This document shows, piece by piece, positions 17,107-25,119 of a stretch of DNA of 64,000 nucleotides. Made by a program: the position numbers and the translations under genes. The DNA comes from Streptomyces sp. ADI96-02 (GTDB lineage: Bacteria > Actinomycetota > Actinomycetes > Streptomycetales > Streptomycetaceae). Below the pieces are notes generated by a model that saw only the letters and a list, made by a program, of their open reading frames with translations, did not search any database and had not been told where the DNA came from. How positions within the stretch are numbered: the first letter of the stretch is position 1; every line of letters begins with the position of its first letter. The stretch is taken from the NCBI RefSeq assembly GCF_003846185.1, contig NZ_ML123034.1, forward strand, positions 5,279,555 through 5,343,554. Direction: 5' to 3'.

Positions 17107-19419
17107 TCACACGAAGAGCGGCACCGGATTGAGCTCCTCGACGGTGGGCCTGCGCGCGACGCGTCCCAGTTCGACGGGCACGTCGAAGAGCCGGCCCGGC
17201 GCGAACCGCGCCCAGAAGTGCCGCATGCCCGGCACGACGACCTTCACCACCGGCAGCCCGATGTCCGGCCGCGTCAGGTCCAGCACCAGCGTCTCCATAC
17301 CGCGCGCCGCGAGCAGGCGCTCCACCGCCCGCACCTCCTCCCGGAGATCATCGTGCGCGAGGACGTCCCAGGCCACGGCGGTACGCGCCCGCTCAGCAGG
17401 ATCCGGGGCCAGGTACGGCTGTTCGGCGAGCGTCGCGCCGGTCCACCACGCGCTCAGGTCCGCGTCGCCGTCCGCGTACGCCCGCTGCCCCGCGGCGGTG
17501 TCCGGCGGCAGTAGCTGGCCCAGTTCGGTGACCGCCCTGCGCAGCGCGACCCGGGGGTCGGTGTGCGCGCCGAAGCCGAGGGCGAGCCCCTCGCCCAGCT
17601 CGCCCGCCGGGCGCCCGGTCCTGCGGGACACCGCCGCGACCACCGGTACTCCCAGGTCCGCGGTGAGGTCCAACGCCCACACCTCGCGCCCCGAACGGGC
17701 GTATGCCGCACGGGCGTCGGCGAGCCACGGCTCGTCGAAGGCATCAAGGTCGACGCCCGGCTGCCGGGTGCGGTGGTACCACCACAGGGCCACCGCGTCC
17801 CGTTCGACCACCTCCAGCAAACCCTGCAGCACGGCGTCCTCCAGGCTGCTTCCGGCTGCGTTCCCGTTGGAGTCCGCCCAGGGCGCGCGGATCCGCCCGT
17901 CGGAACCGGGCCCGAAGTACAGCATCGAGGTGGGCAGGTAGCGGGTGCGACGGGAGCCGAGCGACCACAGCGGCGTCCACTCCGCGGCCGAGCGCGCGTC
18001 GAAGGGCGGTGGCACCAGTTGGAAGGGGGCGCCCGAGTGCCGGGCGTTCCAGGCCTCACGCTCCCGGAACTGCCAGTCGGCGTACAGCTGGGCCGCGTTC
18101 GGGTGCAGCGCCGCGTCGCCCAGCCCCCGGGAGGTCTCCCGTACCACGGCCTCGTCGCCCTGCCGGGCCGCCGAGTAGCGCTCCACCGCCTCGCACAGCG
18201 CCCCCAGCCGTGCTTCCTCGGGCGTAGTGCCCTTGCCCCCGCTGTGACTGCGCAGCCCGGCACGCACGCTCGCCAGGTCGTGTCCGGCCAGGGCGAGGTT
18301 GCGCCCCGACACGTAGTGGTGCAGCCCGTCCGGTGTCCCCGGCGCCTCGCGCACCTCGGCGACGACGCCGGTGACCGGCCCGACGAGCCTCCGGTGGCGG
18401 GCCCACAGAACGGCCGGGGCGACGGCCCGGTGACCGCCCCCCTCCGCGTAGCACTTGGGGCGGGACTCCAGTGCCACAGGCCGCAGCGTACGGGCGGCGA
18501 CCAGTCCCGGGTCGCCGCACGCTGGGCACTGCGGCCTGCGGGTCACCGGGTGCAGGTCCGTCGCCAGGGTGTAGGTGTCCAGGCGCCACACCGTCGGGCT
18601 CGTGCGCAGCCCGGCCGCCCACTTCGCGGCCTCCACCGCGGCGGTGTGCAGTCCGATCGCCCGCGTCGCGGGCAGCGCGGACGGCGGCAGCGGTATCCCG
18701 CCGGGCAGCCGCAGCGCCCGCCGCACCGGCTCCTGGGCGGTGCGGTGCCCGCGCAGCCGGTGGGCCAGGCAGTGCCAGCACGGCCGGTCCGGCTCCGCGG
18801 GCGCGAACACCGGGCCCACCCAGACCTCGCCGCCCGCCACCTTGACCGGCAGCCAGGGCCGCCCCGTCCGTGCGTGCCGCTTCGACGTGCCGGTGAGGCC
18901 CGGGTCCAGGTAGTCCCCGCACACGACCAGGGTGATGTCCGCGTCCTCGGGGGACTCGCAGAGGCCGGTGCCCGCCTGCGCGCAAGCCGCCCGGGCCGCG
19001 TCGGCGTCAGCCTGACCGGCCGCCTCCACGTACACCCGGGAGGTGGCCGCCCGGGCCGCGGCGACCGGGCCGTCGAGCCCCGCCGCGTCCCAGTAGGCGT
19101 GCGTCTCGGCCTGCGGGACAGCCGGGTCGCGAAAGCCGACGAGCCCCGCCTCCCCCAGCTCGGCCAGCGCCTCACCCGCCTCGACGGGGTCCATGCGGGC
19201 GGCCGCCGAGGCCAACAGCTCCGGCAGCGAGCGGCTGCCGTCCAGGAGCGGGGCCAGGACCTGCGCGGCGGCGCCGTGCAGCACGGTGGTGCCGCACTCC
19301 GAGAGGAGATAGACGGCCTCGCCCGGCACGGCCTCGACACGCAGGTGCCGCTTGAAGCCGACCCGGGCCGCCTCCGGCCGGGGCCGGCCCGGGGACGTCT
19401 CCTCCGCGGCGGGCGGCAC
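17107..19419 (-). CDS. E1-like/YcaO fusion cyclodehydratase (TOMM type)
   Basis: This protein of about 770 residues joins an E1-like, leader-peptide-binding ocin-ThiF domain (residues 1 to about 330) to a YcaO ATP-dependent domain (about 345-770), as in fused azoline-forming cyclodehydratases. Zinc ligands are visible as CWHC and CPAC. The YcaO ATP/Mg motifs are present: SGGKGTTPEEARLGALCEAVERYSA-like sequence near residue 400 and NAAGSSLEDAVLQGLLEVVERDA-like sequence near 510, with the paired Glu residues. The C-terminus is NPVPLFV, a weak form of the PxPxP end. Such enzymes cyclise Cys, Ser or Thr or form thioamides in peptides. The start at GTG 19419 is preferred because AGGAG lies 5 nt upstream; GTG 19425 and ATG 19503 are in frame alternatives. 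A short ORF ends at 19422, inside this site. Finding it in a type II polyketide cluster is unusual. Confidence 0.85.
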   Translation of the reverse strand: MPPAAEETSPGRPRPEAARVGFKRHLRVEAVPGEAVYLLSECGTTVLHGAAAQVLAPLLDGSRSLPELLASAAARMDPVEAGEALAELGEAGLVGFRDPAVPQAETHAYWDAAGLDGPVAAARAATSRVYVEAAGQADADAARAACAQAGTGLCESPEDADITLVVCGDYLDPGLTGTSKRHARTGRPWLPVKVAGGEVWVGPVFAPAEPDRPCWHCLAHRLRGHRTAQEPVRRALRLPGGIPLPPSALPATRAIGLHTAAVEAAKWAAGLRTSPTVWRLDTYTLATDLHPVTRRPQCPACGDPGLVAARTLRPVALESRPKCYAEGGGHRAVAPAVLWARHRRLVGPVTGVVAEVREAPGTPDGLHHYVSGRNLALAGHDLASVRAGLRSHSGGKGTTPEEARLGALCEAVERYSAARQGDEAVVRETSRGLGDAALHPNAAQLYADWQFREREAWNARHSGAPFQLVPPPFDARSAAEWTPLWSLGSRRTRYLPTSMLYFGPGSDGRIRAPWADSNGNAAGSSLEDAVLQGLLEVVERDAVALWWYHRTRQPGVDLDAFDEPWLADARAAYARSGREVWALDLTADLGVPVVAAVSRRTGRPAGELGEGLALGFGAHTDPRVALRRAVTELGQLLPPDTAAGQRAYADGDADLSAWWTGATLAEQPYLAPDPAERARTAVAWDVLAHDDLREEVRAVERLLAARGMETLVLDLTRPDIGLPVVKVVVPGMRHFWARFAPGRLFDVPVELGRVARRPTVEELNPVPLFV

Positions 19420-19421
19420 GC

Positions 19422-19616
19422 TCACTCCTGGGGCCGGCCCGAGAAGCACCGCCAAGTCGGGCGTACGACACTGGGCGCGGTCTCGTCGAGTCTCTCTATC
19501 CATCCCGCGGCCGCACCCGCTCCGGGTGCCGGGCGGCCTCCCGCGGCACGACCCCGTTCCAGCCCGGCCATGGCGATCGACAGTGCCCGTTCGTGGTTCG
19601 GGGAATCAACGCTCAT
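19422..19616 (-). CDS. Small ORF coupled to the YcaO gene (candidate 64-residue peptide)
   Basis: A 64-codon ORF starts with ATG at 19616, with GGGAGGAG 11 nt upstream. It ends with a TGA at 19424-19422 that lies between the AGGAG and the GTG start of the YcaO gene, a typical coupling arrangement. The product has an Ala/Gly/Arg-rich middle and ends in VVRPTWRCFSGRPQE, with single Cys, Ser and Thr residues near the C-terminus. It could be a precursor or accessory peptide for the YcaO enzyme. Its third-position GC is lower than that of neighbouring genes, and it is poor in Cys/Ser/Thr for an azoline precursor, so it may be only an untranslated leader. Confidence 0.35.
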   Translation of the reverse strand: MSVDSPNHERALSIAMAGLERGRAAGGRPAPGAGAAAGWIERLDETAPSVVRPTWRCFSGRPQE

Positions 19617-19849
19617 GCTGTGGTCTTCTCCTCCCGTCCGACGACGCGGTGAAGGGAGCAGCCCCCCACCGCCTTGTGGCCGAATTCTGTGGCACCGGGT
19701 GGAGGCACACCTAGTGTCGTCTTCATCAATTACACATGACATATTCACCATCCTGGGCGTGAGTGGCTCACTGGGCCCGCGGCATCCGTGCTGGAAGAGT
19801 CGGTCCGGTCCCGGTGCGACCCACGCCCGGCGAAAGGGGACTCCTCGCC
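19617..19849. promoter_or_regulatory. Divergent promoter region between the YcaO and SARP genes
   Basis: The 233 bp separate two divergent start codons and contain the most AT-rich patch of the cluster (about 19718-19752), where promoters for both directions probably lie. An 11-bp imperfect palindrome, ACACCTAGTGT, at about 19708-19718 could be an operator. No SARP heptamer pair with correct spacing was found here, so the regulator does not obviously act on its own gene. Confidence 0.4.
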
Positions 19850-20644
19850 ATGGATATTCGGGTACTCGGACCACTCGTCGCTCAGGAACAGGGCGTTTCG
19901 GTCGTACCGACCGCCGCCAAGCCACGTCAGATACTCGCTCTGCTCGCTCTGCAGTCCGACCGTGTCGTCACCGTGCCCACCCTGATGGAGGAGATCTGGG
20001 GCGAGGGCATTCCGCGCAGCGCCGCCACCACCCTGCAGACGTATGTGCTGCAACTGCGAAGAAAGATCGCCGCCGCCCTCGTGGACGATCCCGGCAGGGA
20101 GGCCAAGAGCGTCCTCGTCACCCGGCACGGCGGTTATCTGCTCCAGGTCCAGCCCGGCCTGGTCGACGTGCAGGAGTTCGAGGAACTCGCCGTCGGGGGC
20201 CGGGCCGCGCACCAGGCCGAGGACCACCACACCGCATCCGACCTCCTGGGTCGCGCCCTGGCGCTGTGGCAGGGACCCGCCTTGGTGGACGTCCGCGTCG
20301 GTTCCGTACTGGAGTTGGAGGTGCTGCGCCTGGAGGGCGAGCGCATGGCCGCCCTGGAGATGCGGTTGGAGTCCGACCTGGCCGTCGGACGCCACCTGGA
20401 GGTCGTGCCCGAACTGCGTGTGCTGATGGCCAGGCACCCCATGCACGAGAACTTCTGCGCTCAGCTGATGATCGCACTGCACCGCTCGGGCGCCGCCTGG
20501 CGCGCGCTGGAGACGTATCAGAAGCTGCGGGACACCCTGGTGGAGGAACTGGGCCTGGAGCCCTCGCCCCGGCTGCGCCGGCTGCACCAGAGCGTGCTGA
20601 GCGCCGACCCCGAGCTGGACGCGGGCGTCCCGGTCGGCCGCTGA
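19850..20644 (+). CDS. SARP-family pathway activator
   Basis: This 264-residue regulator has the short SARP architecture of ActII-ORF4, DnrI and RedD: an N-terminal OmpR-type winged helix (MDIRVLGPLVA at the start, TLQTYVLQLRRK in the recognition region, residues 1-95) and a C-terminal BTAD helical domain (residues about 100-245, ending LGLEPSPRLRRLHQ). No ATPase domain follows. SARPs bind 11-bp-spaced heptamer repeats that replace the -35 element, and six such elements are visible in the cluster. ATG 19850 is chosen because GAAAGGGGA precedes it and the domain begins right there. It is transcribed just upstream of the minimal PKS genes. Confidence 0.93.
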   Translation: MDIRVLGPLVAQEQGVSVVPTAAKPRQILALLALQSDRVVTVPTLMEEIWGEGIPRSAATTLQTYVLQLRRKIAAALVDDPGREAKSVLVTRHGGYLLQVQPGLVDVQEFEELAVGGRAAHQAEDHHTASDLLGRALALWQGPALVDVRVGSVLELEVLRLEGERMAALEMRLESDLAVGRHLEVVPELRVLMARHPMHENFCAQLMIALHRSGAAWRALETYQKLRDTLVEELGLEPSPRLRRLHQSVLSADPELDAGVPVGR

Positions 20645-20671
20645 CCCCGATCGCTGCCGGTCCACGTGGAC

Positions 20672-20703
20672 TTGAGTGTCCGTCTAGGTCTCCGTCGTTC
20701 CAT
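20672..20703 (+). promoter_or_regulatory. SARP-type promoter for the minimal PKS genes
   Basis: Heptamers TTGAGTG (20672-20678) and TCTAGGT (20683-20689) are 4 nt apart. Eight nt later is TTCCAT (20698-20703). The match is weaker than at the other sites, but spacing and location agree. The transcript leader before the ketosynthase start would be about 200 nt. Confidence 0.45.
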
Positions 20704-20827
20704 GACGCCACCGCAGGGCCACACCCGAACGAGACGGGCCACGAGCGCACCGTCACCGGCGGCGCCCGGCAGGACAGACCCCGAACCGGCCCCGGGCGCA
20801 CCACCGACCACGACGGAGGGATCGAAA

Positions 20828-20914
20828 GTGTCCGGCACTGTTCCACCCGCCCCGTGCCACCGCCCCCGGCCGCGCAGGCCGCGACAGACGATGAGAGGTC
20901 ACCGCGATGCGTAG
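20828..20914 (+). CDS. Possible upstream ORF (28 residues) overlapping the ketosynthase start
   Basis: A GTG at 20828 has a good ribosome binding site (GGAGGGA, 6 nt upstream) and opens a 28-codon frame rich in Pro and Arg that ends at the TAG 20912-20914, 8 bp inside the ketosynthase gene. It may act as a leader ORF that couples translation to the PKS genes. The Pro/Arg-rich content could equally be chance in GC-rich DNA. Confidence 0.25.
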   Translation: MSGTVPPAPCHRPRPRRPRQTMRGHRDA

Positions 20915-22172
20915 GGCCGTCATCACCGGACTGGGGGTCGTCGCTCCCGGCGGAATCGGGGTGAAGAGCTACTGGAGCCTGCTCACCACCGGCCGCTCCG
21001 CCACCCGGACCATCACCGCCTACGATCCCACCCCGTTCCGCTCCCGGACCGCGGCCGAGTGCGACTTCGACCCCGTGGCGGCCGGGCTCCGCCCGCAGGA
21101 GATCCGCCGGCTCGACCGCGCGGCGCAGTTCGCGGTCGTCTCGGCCCGCGAGGCCATGGCCGACAGCGGGCTCGAGACAGGCGCACTGGACCCCGGCCGG
21201 ATCGCCACCGTCCTCGGCAGTGCCGTCGGCTGCACCACCTCCCTCGAACGGGAGTACGTCGTCGCCAGCGACGGCGGCCGCTCCTGGAGCCTCGACCACT
21301 CCTACGTCATCCCCGAGTTGTACGGCCACTTCGTCCCGAGCTCCATGGCCGCCGAGGTCGGCCGCGACGCGGGCGCCGAGGGCCCCGCCGCGGTGGTCTC
21401 CACCGGGTGCACCTCCGGGCTCGACGCACTCGGCCACGCCGCCGAGCTGATCTGCGAGGGATCGGCCGACGTGGTGGTCGCCGGCGCCACCGAAGCGCCC
21501 CTGTCGCCCATCACCTCGGCCTGCTTCGACGCCATCCAGGCCACCTCCCCGCGCAACGACACCCCGGAGAGCGCCTGCCGCCCCTTCGACCGCACCCGCA
21601 GCGGACTCGTCCTCGGCGAGGGCGCCGCCGTCGTCATCCTGGAGGAACTGGAGGCCGCCCGGGCCCGGGGGGCCCACATCTACGCCGAGATCGCCGGCTT
21701 CGCCTCCCGCGCCAACGCCTTCCACATGACCGGGCTCAAGCCCGAGGGCGTCGAGATGGCCGCCGCGATCGACGCGGCGCTCGCCGAGGCCCGACTCGCT
21801 CCCGAAGCCATCGACTACGTCAACGCCCACGGGTCCGGAACCAAGTTGAACGACCGCCACGAGACCGGCGCGTTCAAACGGAGCCTGGGCGCCCACGCCT
21901 ACGACGTGCCGGTCAGTTCCATCAAGTCCATGATCGGCCATTCGCTCGGCGCCATCGGCTCCCTGGAGATCGTCGCCTGCGCCCTCGCGATGGAGCACGG
22001 GATGCTGCCGCCGACCGCCAACCTGCACGAGCCCGATCCCGAACTCGACCTGGACTACATACCTCTGACCGCCCGTGAGCAGCGCGCCGACGCGGTGCTG
22101 AGCGTCGGAAGCGGCTTCGGCGGCTTCCAGAGCGCCATGGTGCTGGCCCGGCCCGAGAGGGGACGCCCATGA
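20907..22172 (+). CDS. Type II PKS ketosynthase alpha
   Basis: This 421-residue KS-alpha subunit catalyses decarboxylative condensation of malonyl-ACP during assembly of the poly-beta-keto chain, as a heterodimer with the chain length factor. The catalytic residues are all in place: Cys168 in STGCTSG, His308 in VNAHGSGT and His345 in MIGHSLGAIG. GAGAGGT precedes the ATG. The stop overlaps the start of the chain length factor gene by ATGA, as in nearly all such pairs. The protein looks fully functional. Confidence 0.97.
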   Translation: MRRAVITGLGVVAPGGIGVKSYWSLLTTGRSATRTITAYDPTPFRSRTAAECDFDPVAAGLRPQEIRRLDRAAQFAVVSAREAMADSGLETGALDPGRIATVLGSAVGCTTSLEREYVVASDGGRSWSLDHSYVIPELYGHFVPSSMAAEVGRDAGAEGPAAVVSTGCTSGLDALGHAAELICEGSADVVVAGATEAPLSPITSACFDAIQATSPRNDTPESACRPFDRTRSGLVLGEGAAVVILEELEAARARGAHIYAEIAGFASRANAFHMTGLKPEGVEMAAAIDAALAEARLAPEAIDYVNAHGSGTKLNDRHETGAFKRSLGAHAYDVPVSSIKSMIGHSLGAIGSLEIVACALAMEHGMLPPTANLHEPDPELDLDYIPLTAREQRADAVLSVGSGFGGFQSAMVLARPERGRP

Positions 22173-23413
22173 CGCCGCCCACCGCCGCCCCGGCCGACCC
22201 GCGCACCGCCGTCGTCACCGGACTCGGCATTGTCGCCCCCAACGGCCTGGGCACGGAGGAATTCTGGCAGGCCACCCTGTCCGGGAAGTCCGGGCTGGGC
22301 TCGGTCACCCGGTTCGACGCCTCCCGCTATCCGGCCACGGTGGCGGGCGAGATCCGGGACTACGACGACGAGAAGCTCATCCCCAGCAGGCTCCTTCCGC
22401 AGACCGACCGGATGACCCGGCTGGCCCTGACCGCCGCCGACTGGGCCCTGCGCGACTCCGGACTGGATACGGACCGGCTGTCCGAGTACGGCGTCGGCGT
22501 CGTCACGGCCGCCTCCGGCGGTGCCGTCGAATTCGGCCAGAAGGAGCTCCAACAGCTGTGGGGCCGCGGCAAGGAATACGTCAGCGCCTACCAGTCGTTC
22601 GCCTGGTTCTACGCCGTCAATACCGGCCAGATATCCATCCAGCAGGGCCTGCGCGGCCCCAGCAGCGTGCTCCTCACCGAGCAGACGGGCGGCATCGACG
22701 CGCTGGGCCAGGCCCGCCGCCACATCCGCAAGGGCACTCCGGCCATGGTGTCCGGCGGCGTCGACGCGATGCTCTGCCCCTGGGGCTGGCTTCCCCAGCT
22801 GGCCACCGGCCAGATGAGCACCGAGCCGGATCCGGCCCGCGCCTACCTTCCGTTCTCGGCCGACGCCTGCGGCTACACACCGGGGGAGGGCGGCGCCATC
22901 CTCCTCGTCGAGGACGCGGTGCAGGCTCACGAGCGCGGGGCCTATTCGTACGGACGAATCGCCGGCTACGCCGCCACCCTCGACCCCGCTCCCGATTCCG
23001 GCCGCCCTCCGGGGCTGCGCCGGGCCTTCGAAGAGGCGCTGCGTGACGCCCGGCTCACCCCGGCCGACGTGGACGTCGTCTTCGCCGACGCGGCGGGCTC
23101 CCCCGAAGCGGACCGTGTCGAGGCCGAGGCACTGAACGCGGTGTTCGGACGCCGCGGCGTACCCGTGACCGCGCCCAAGACACTCACCGGGCGACTTCTC
23201 GCGGGCGGGGCGGCCCTGGACGTCGCCACCGCGCTGCTGTCGTTGCGCGACGGGGTGATCCCCCCGACCGCATCCACCGTGAGGGCCGACCCCGCCCTCG
23301 GCCTCGACCTCGTGACCGAGGGCCCCCGGGAGACCGGGCCCCGCACCGCCTTGGTGCTGGCCCGGGGCCATGGCGGCTTCAACGCGGCCCTCGTGGTGCG
23401 GCGCGACACCTGA
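22169..23413 (+). CDS. Type II PKS chain length factor (KS-beta)
   Basis: This 414-residue partner of the ketosynthase lacks the nucleophile: the active-site Cys is replaced by Gln172 in LLTEQTGGID, the hallmark of KS-beta, and the second catalytic His region reads TGRLLAGGA. The family sets chain length and helps generate acetyl starters by malonyl decarboxylation. The helix starting near YQSFAWFYAVNTGQ (about residue 140) lines the tunnel and would inform chain length in an alignment. It starts inside the KS-alpha stop. Confidence 0.96.
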   Translation: MTPPTAAPADPRTAVVTGLGIVAPNGLGTEEFWQATLSGKSGLGSVTRFDASRYPATVAGEIRDYDDEKLIPSRLLPQTDRMTRLALTAADWALRDSGLDTDRLSEYGVGVVTAASGGAVEFGQKELQQLWGRGKEYVSAYQSFAWFYAVNTGQISIQQGLRGPSSVLLTEQTGGIDALGQARRHIRKGTPAMVSGGVDAMLCPWGWLPQLATGQMSTEPDPARAYLPFSADACGYTPGEGGAILLVEDAVQAHERGAYSYGRIAGYAATLDPAPDSGRPPGLRRAFEEALRDARLTPADVDVVFADAAGSPEADRVEAEALNAVFGRRGVPVTAPKTLTGRLLAGGAALDVATALLSLRDGVIPPTASTVRADPALGLDLVTEGPRETGPRTALVLARGHGGFNAALVVRRDT

Positions 23414-23483
23414 ACAGCACCGCCTCCCGACCCTCCTGCTTCCTGTCCTGCGCCAGCCGAATCCTCGAAAGGTAGGACCAGCC

Positions 23484-23756
23484 ATGACCGCCAAGACCGG
23501 CCCGGTGACCCTGACCGACCTCACCCGCATGCTGCGCGAGAGCGCCGGCGAGGAGGAGGGGGTCGACCTGGAGGGGGGCATCCTCGACACCCCCTTCATC
23601 GACCTCGGATACGACTCGCTGGCGCTGCTCCAGGTCATCGGCCTGGTCCAGCGCGAGTACGGGGTCAGCGTTCCCGACGGCGCCGTCGCCGACGCGGAGA
23701 CGCCCCGGGCCCTGCTCGACGTGATCAACACCAGCCCGGCGGTCCCCACGGCCTGA
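23484..23756 (+). CDS. Type II PKS acyl carrier protein
   Basis: This 90-residue ACP carries the phosphopantetheine attachment Ser45 in LGYDSLALLQ. AGGTAGGA lies upstream of the ATG. It carries the growing chain between KS/CLF, cyclase and tailoring enzymes. It is the only carrier protein found in this window, so it would also have to serve the KSIII, acyltransferase and possibly the acyl-AMP ligase, unless another lies beyond the left edge. Confidence 0.95.
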   Translation: MTAKTGPVTLTDLTRMLRESAGEEEGVDLEGGILDTPFIDLGYDSLALLQVIGLVQREYGVSVPDGAVADAETPRALLDVINTSPAVPTA

Positions 23757-23770
23757 GGCCGAACGACCTC

Positions 23771-23807
23771 GTCCGCCCCGCAGCAGACCTTCGCGCGCGG
23801 GGCGGAC
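23771..23807 (+). terminator. Stem-loop between the ACP and acyltransferase genes
   Basis: An 11-bp perfect stem (23771-23781 with 23797-23807, 15-nt loop) lies in the ACP-acyltransferase gap. It may partly terminate or stabilise the minimal PKS transcript, setting more ACP mRNA than acyltransferase mRNA. Confidence 0.45.
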
Positions 23808-23839
23808 GTCCCGCCGACCGTCGCATGCCAGGAGGCCCC

Positions 23840-24889
23840 ATGCTCCCCGCAACCGCTCGGGACCACAACCACCCGACGACCCGCAGGCCCCGGCCTGTGG
23901 CGCTCCTCCTGCCGGGCCAGGGCGCCCAGCACCCCGCCATGGCGGCCGGGCTCTACCGGCACGAACCGGAGTTCACCGCCGCCGTCGACGAGGTCCTTGA
24001 GCACTTCGGTGCGGAGGGCGCCCGCATCCGGGCCGACTGGATCGGGGAGACCTCCCCGTCAGTGCCCCTCGACGACGTCCGCCGCGCGCAGCCGCTGCTG
24101 TTCGCCGTCGACTACGGCCTGGCCCGGATGGTGCTGGGCTGGGGCGTCCGCCCCACCGCCCTGCTCGGGCACAGCGCCGGCGAGCTCGTCGCGGCGACCC
24201 TCGCCGGTGTCGTCCCGCTGCCTGAGGCCGTCGCGATGGTACGGGAGCGGGTCCGCGCCGCGGTGCGGATCCCGGCGGGCGGCATGCTCGCCGTCGGACT
24301 CGCCGCGGACCGGCTCGCGCCGTACGTCGGGGACGACATCGCCGTCGCTGCCGTCAACGCCAACCAGCAGACCATGCTGGCCGGTTCGGCTGCCCCGCTC
24401 GCGGGCGTGCTGGAGCGGCTGCGGCACGACGGCCACGCCGTCATGGTCGTGCCCGCGACCAGCCCCTTCCACTCGCCGGCGATGGCGCCGGCCGCGAAGG
24501 AGGTCGAGGCCGCGTACCGCTCGATGGCGTTCAGTCCGCCCGACATCGCTCTCTACTCCGGCTACACCGGTTCTCTCATGACCCCCGAGGAGGCGTGCAG
24601 TCCGCGCTTCTGGGCCCGGCAGATCACCGACACCGTCTACTTCGCGGACGCCCTCGAATCGCTGCTCGCCGTCGAGGACATGCTCCTGCTGGAGGCCGGG
24701 CCGCGCCAGACGCTCACGGCCTTCGCCCGCCGCCACCGCGCCGTACGGCACGGCGCCAGCGTCGCGGTGCCCCTGCTGCCCGCCCGGCCCGGTACCCCGG
24801 ACCGGGACCGGGCGGCCGTCCGCGCGGCGGTGGACGCCCTGACGGAGGAGGGGCACGACCTGGCGCGGGCCGCGGTGAGCCGCCTCTGA
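23840..24889 (+). CDS. Stand-alone acyltransferase (DpsD/FabD-like)
   Basis: This 349-residue acyltransferase has the FabD fold, with LLPGQGAQ at the start, the nucleophile Ser112 in GHSAGE and the catalytic His211 in SPFHSPAM. The GHSAGE and SPFH sequences differ from the GHSLGE and HAFH forms usual in malonyl-specific enzymes. In daunorubicin-type clusters such a protein (DpsD) accompanies the Ser-type KSIII and takes part in starter choice or proofreading. The ATG at 23840 is chosen because AGGAGG sits 4 nt upstream; the ATG at 23825 is in frame but has no site. Confidence 0.9.
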   Translation: MLPATARDHNHPTTRRPRPVALLLPGQGAQHPAMAAGLYRHEPEFTAAVDEVLEHFGAEGARIRADWIGETSPSVPLDDVRRAQPLLFAVDYGLARMVLGWGVRPTALLGHSAGELVAATLAGVVPLPEAVAMVRERVRAAVRIPAGGMLAVGLAADRLAPYVGDDIAVAAVNANQQTMLAGSAAPLAGVLERLRHDGHAVMVVPATSPFHSPAMAPAAKEVEAAYRSMAFSPPDIALYSGYTGSLMTPEEACSPRFWARQITDTVYFADALESLLAVEDMLLLEAGPRQTLTAFARRHRAVRHGASVAVPLLPARPGTPDRDRAAVRAAVDALTEEGHDLARAAVSRL

Positions 24890-25041
24890 ACGACTCCTGC
24901 CGCGGCCGGCCGGTCCCGGCTCCGCTGTCCGTGCCTCCCCGTACACATGACGGCGGCATGCCCCTTCTCGGACCCTGGCTCGACCGGATCACCGCGAAGA
25001 GGAACAGGGCCTCCCAGCGGCGTGCTCCCTCCGGTGACCGC

Positions 25042-25084
25042 TCGAGCGCGATTGCAGCCGGTATCGAGCCCGTTGTCCGATCGT
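25042..25084 (+). promoter_or_regulatory. SARP-type promoter with three heptamers (2,3-dehydratase unit)
   Basis: Heptamers TCGAGCG (25042-25048), TGCAGCC (25053-25059) and TCGAGCC (25064-25070) repeat every 11 bp. Eight nt after the last is GATCGT (25079-25084). The expected transcript start near 25091 rules out the upstream in-frame ATG at 24958 as the start of the gene. Confidence 0.65.
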
Positions 25085-25119
25085 GGGCGGGTCGTCGACC
25101 ACAACCCCCGGGGGCCGTC

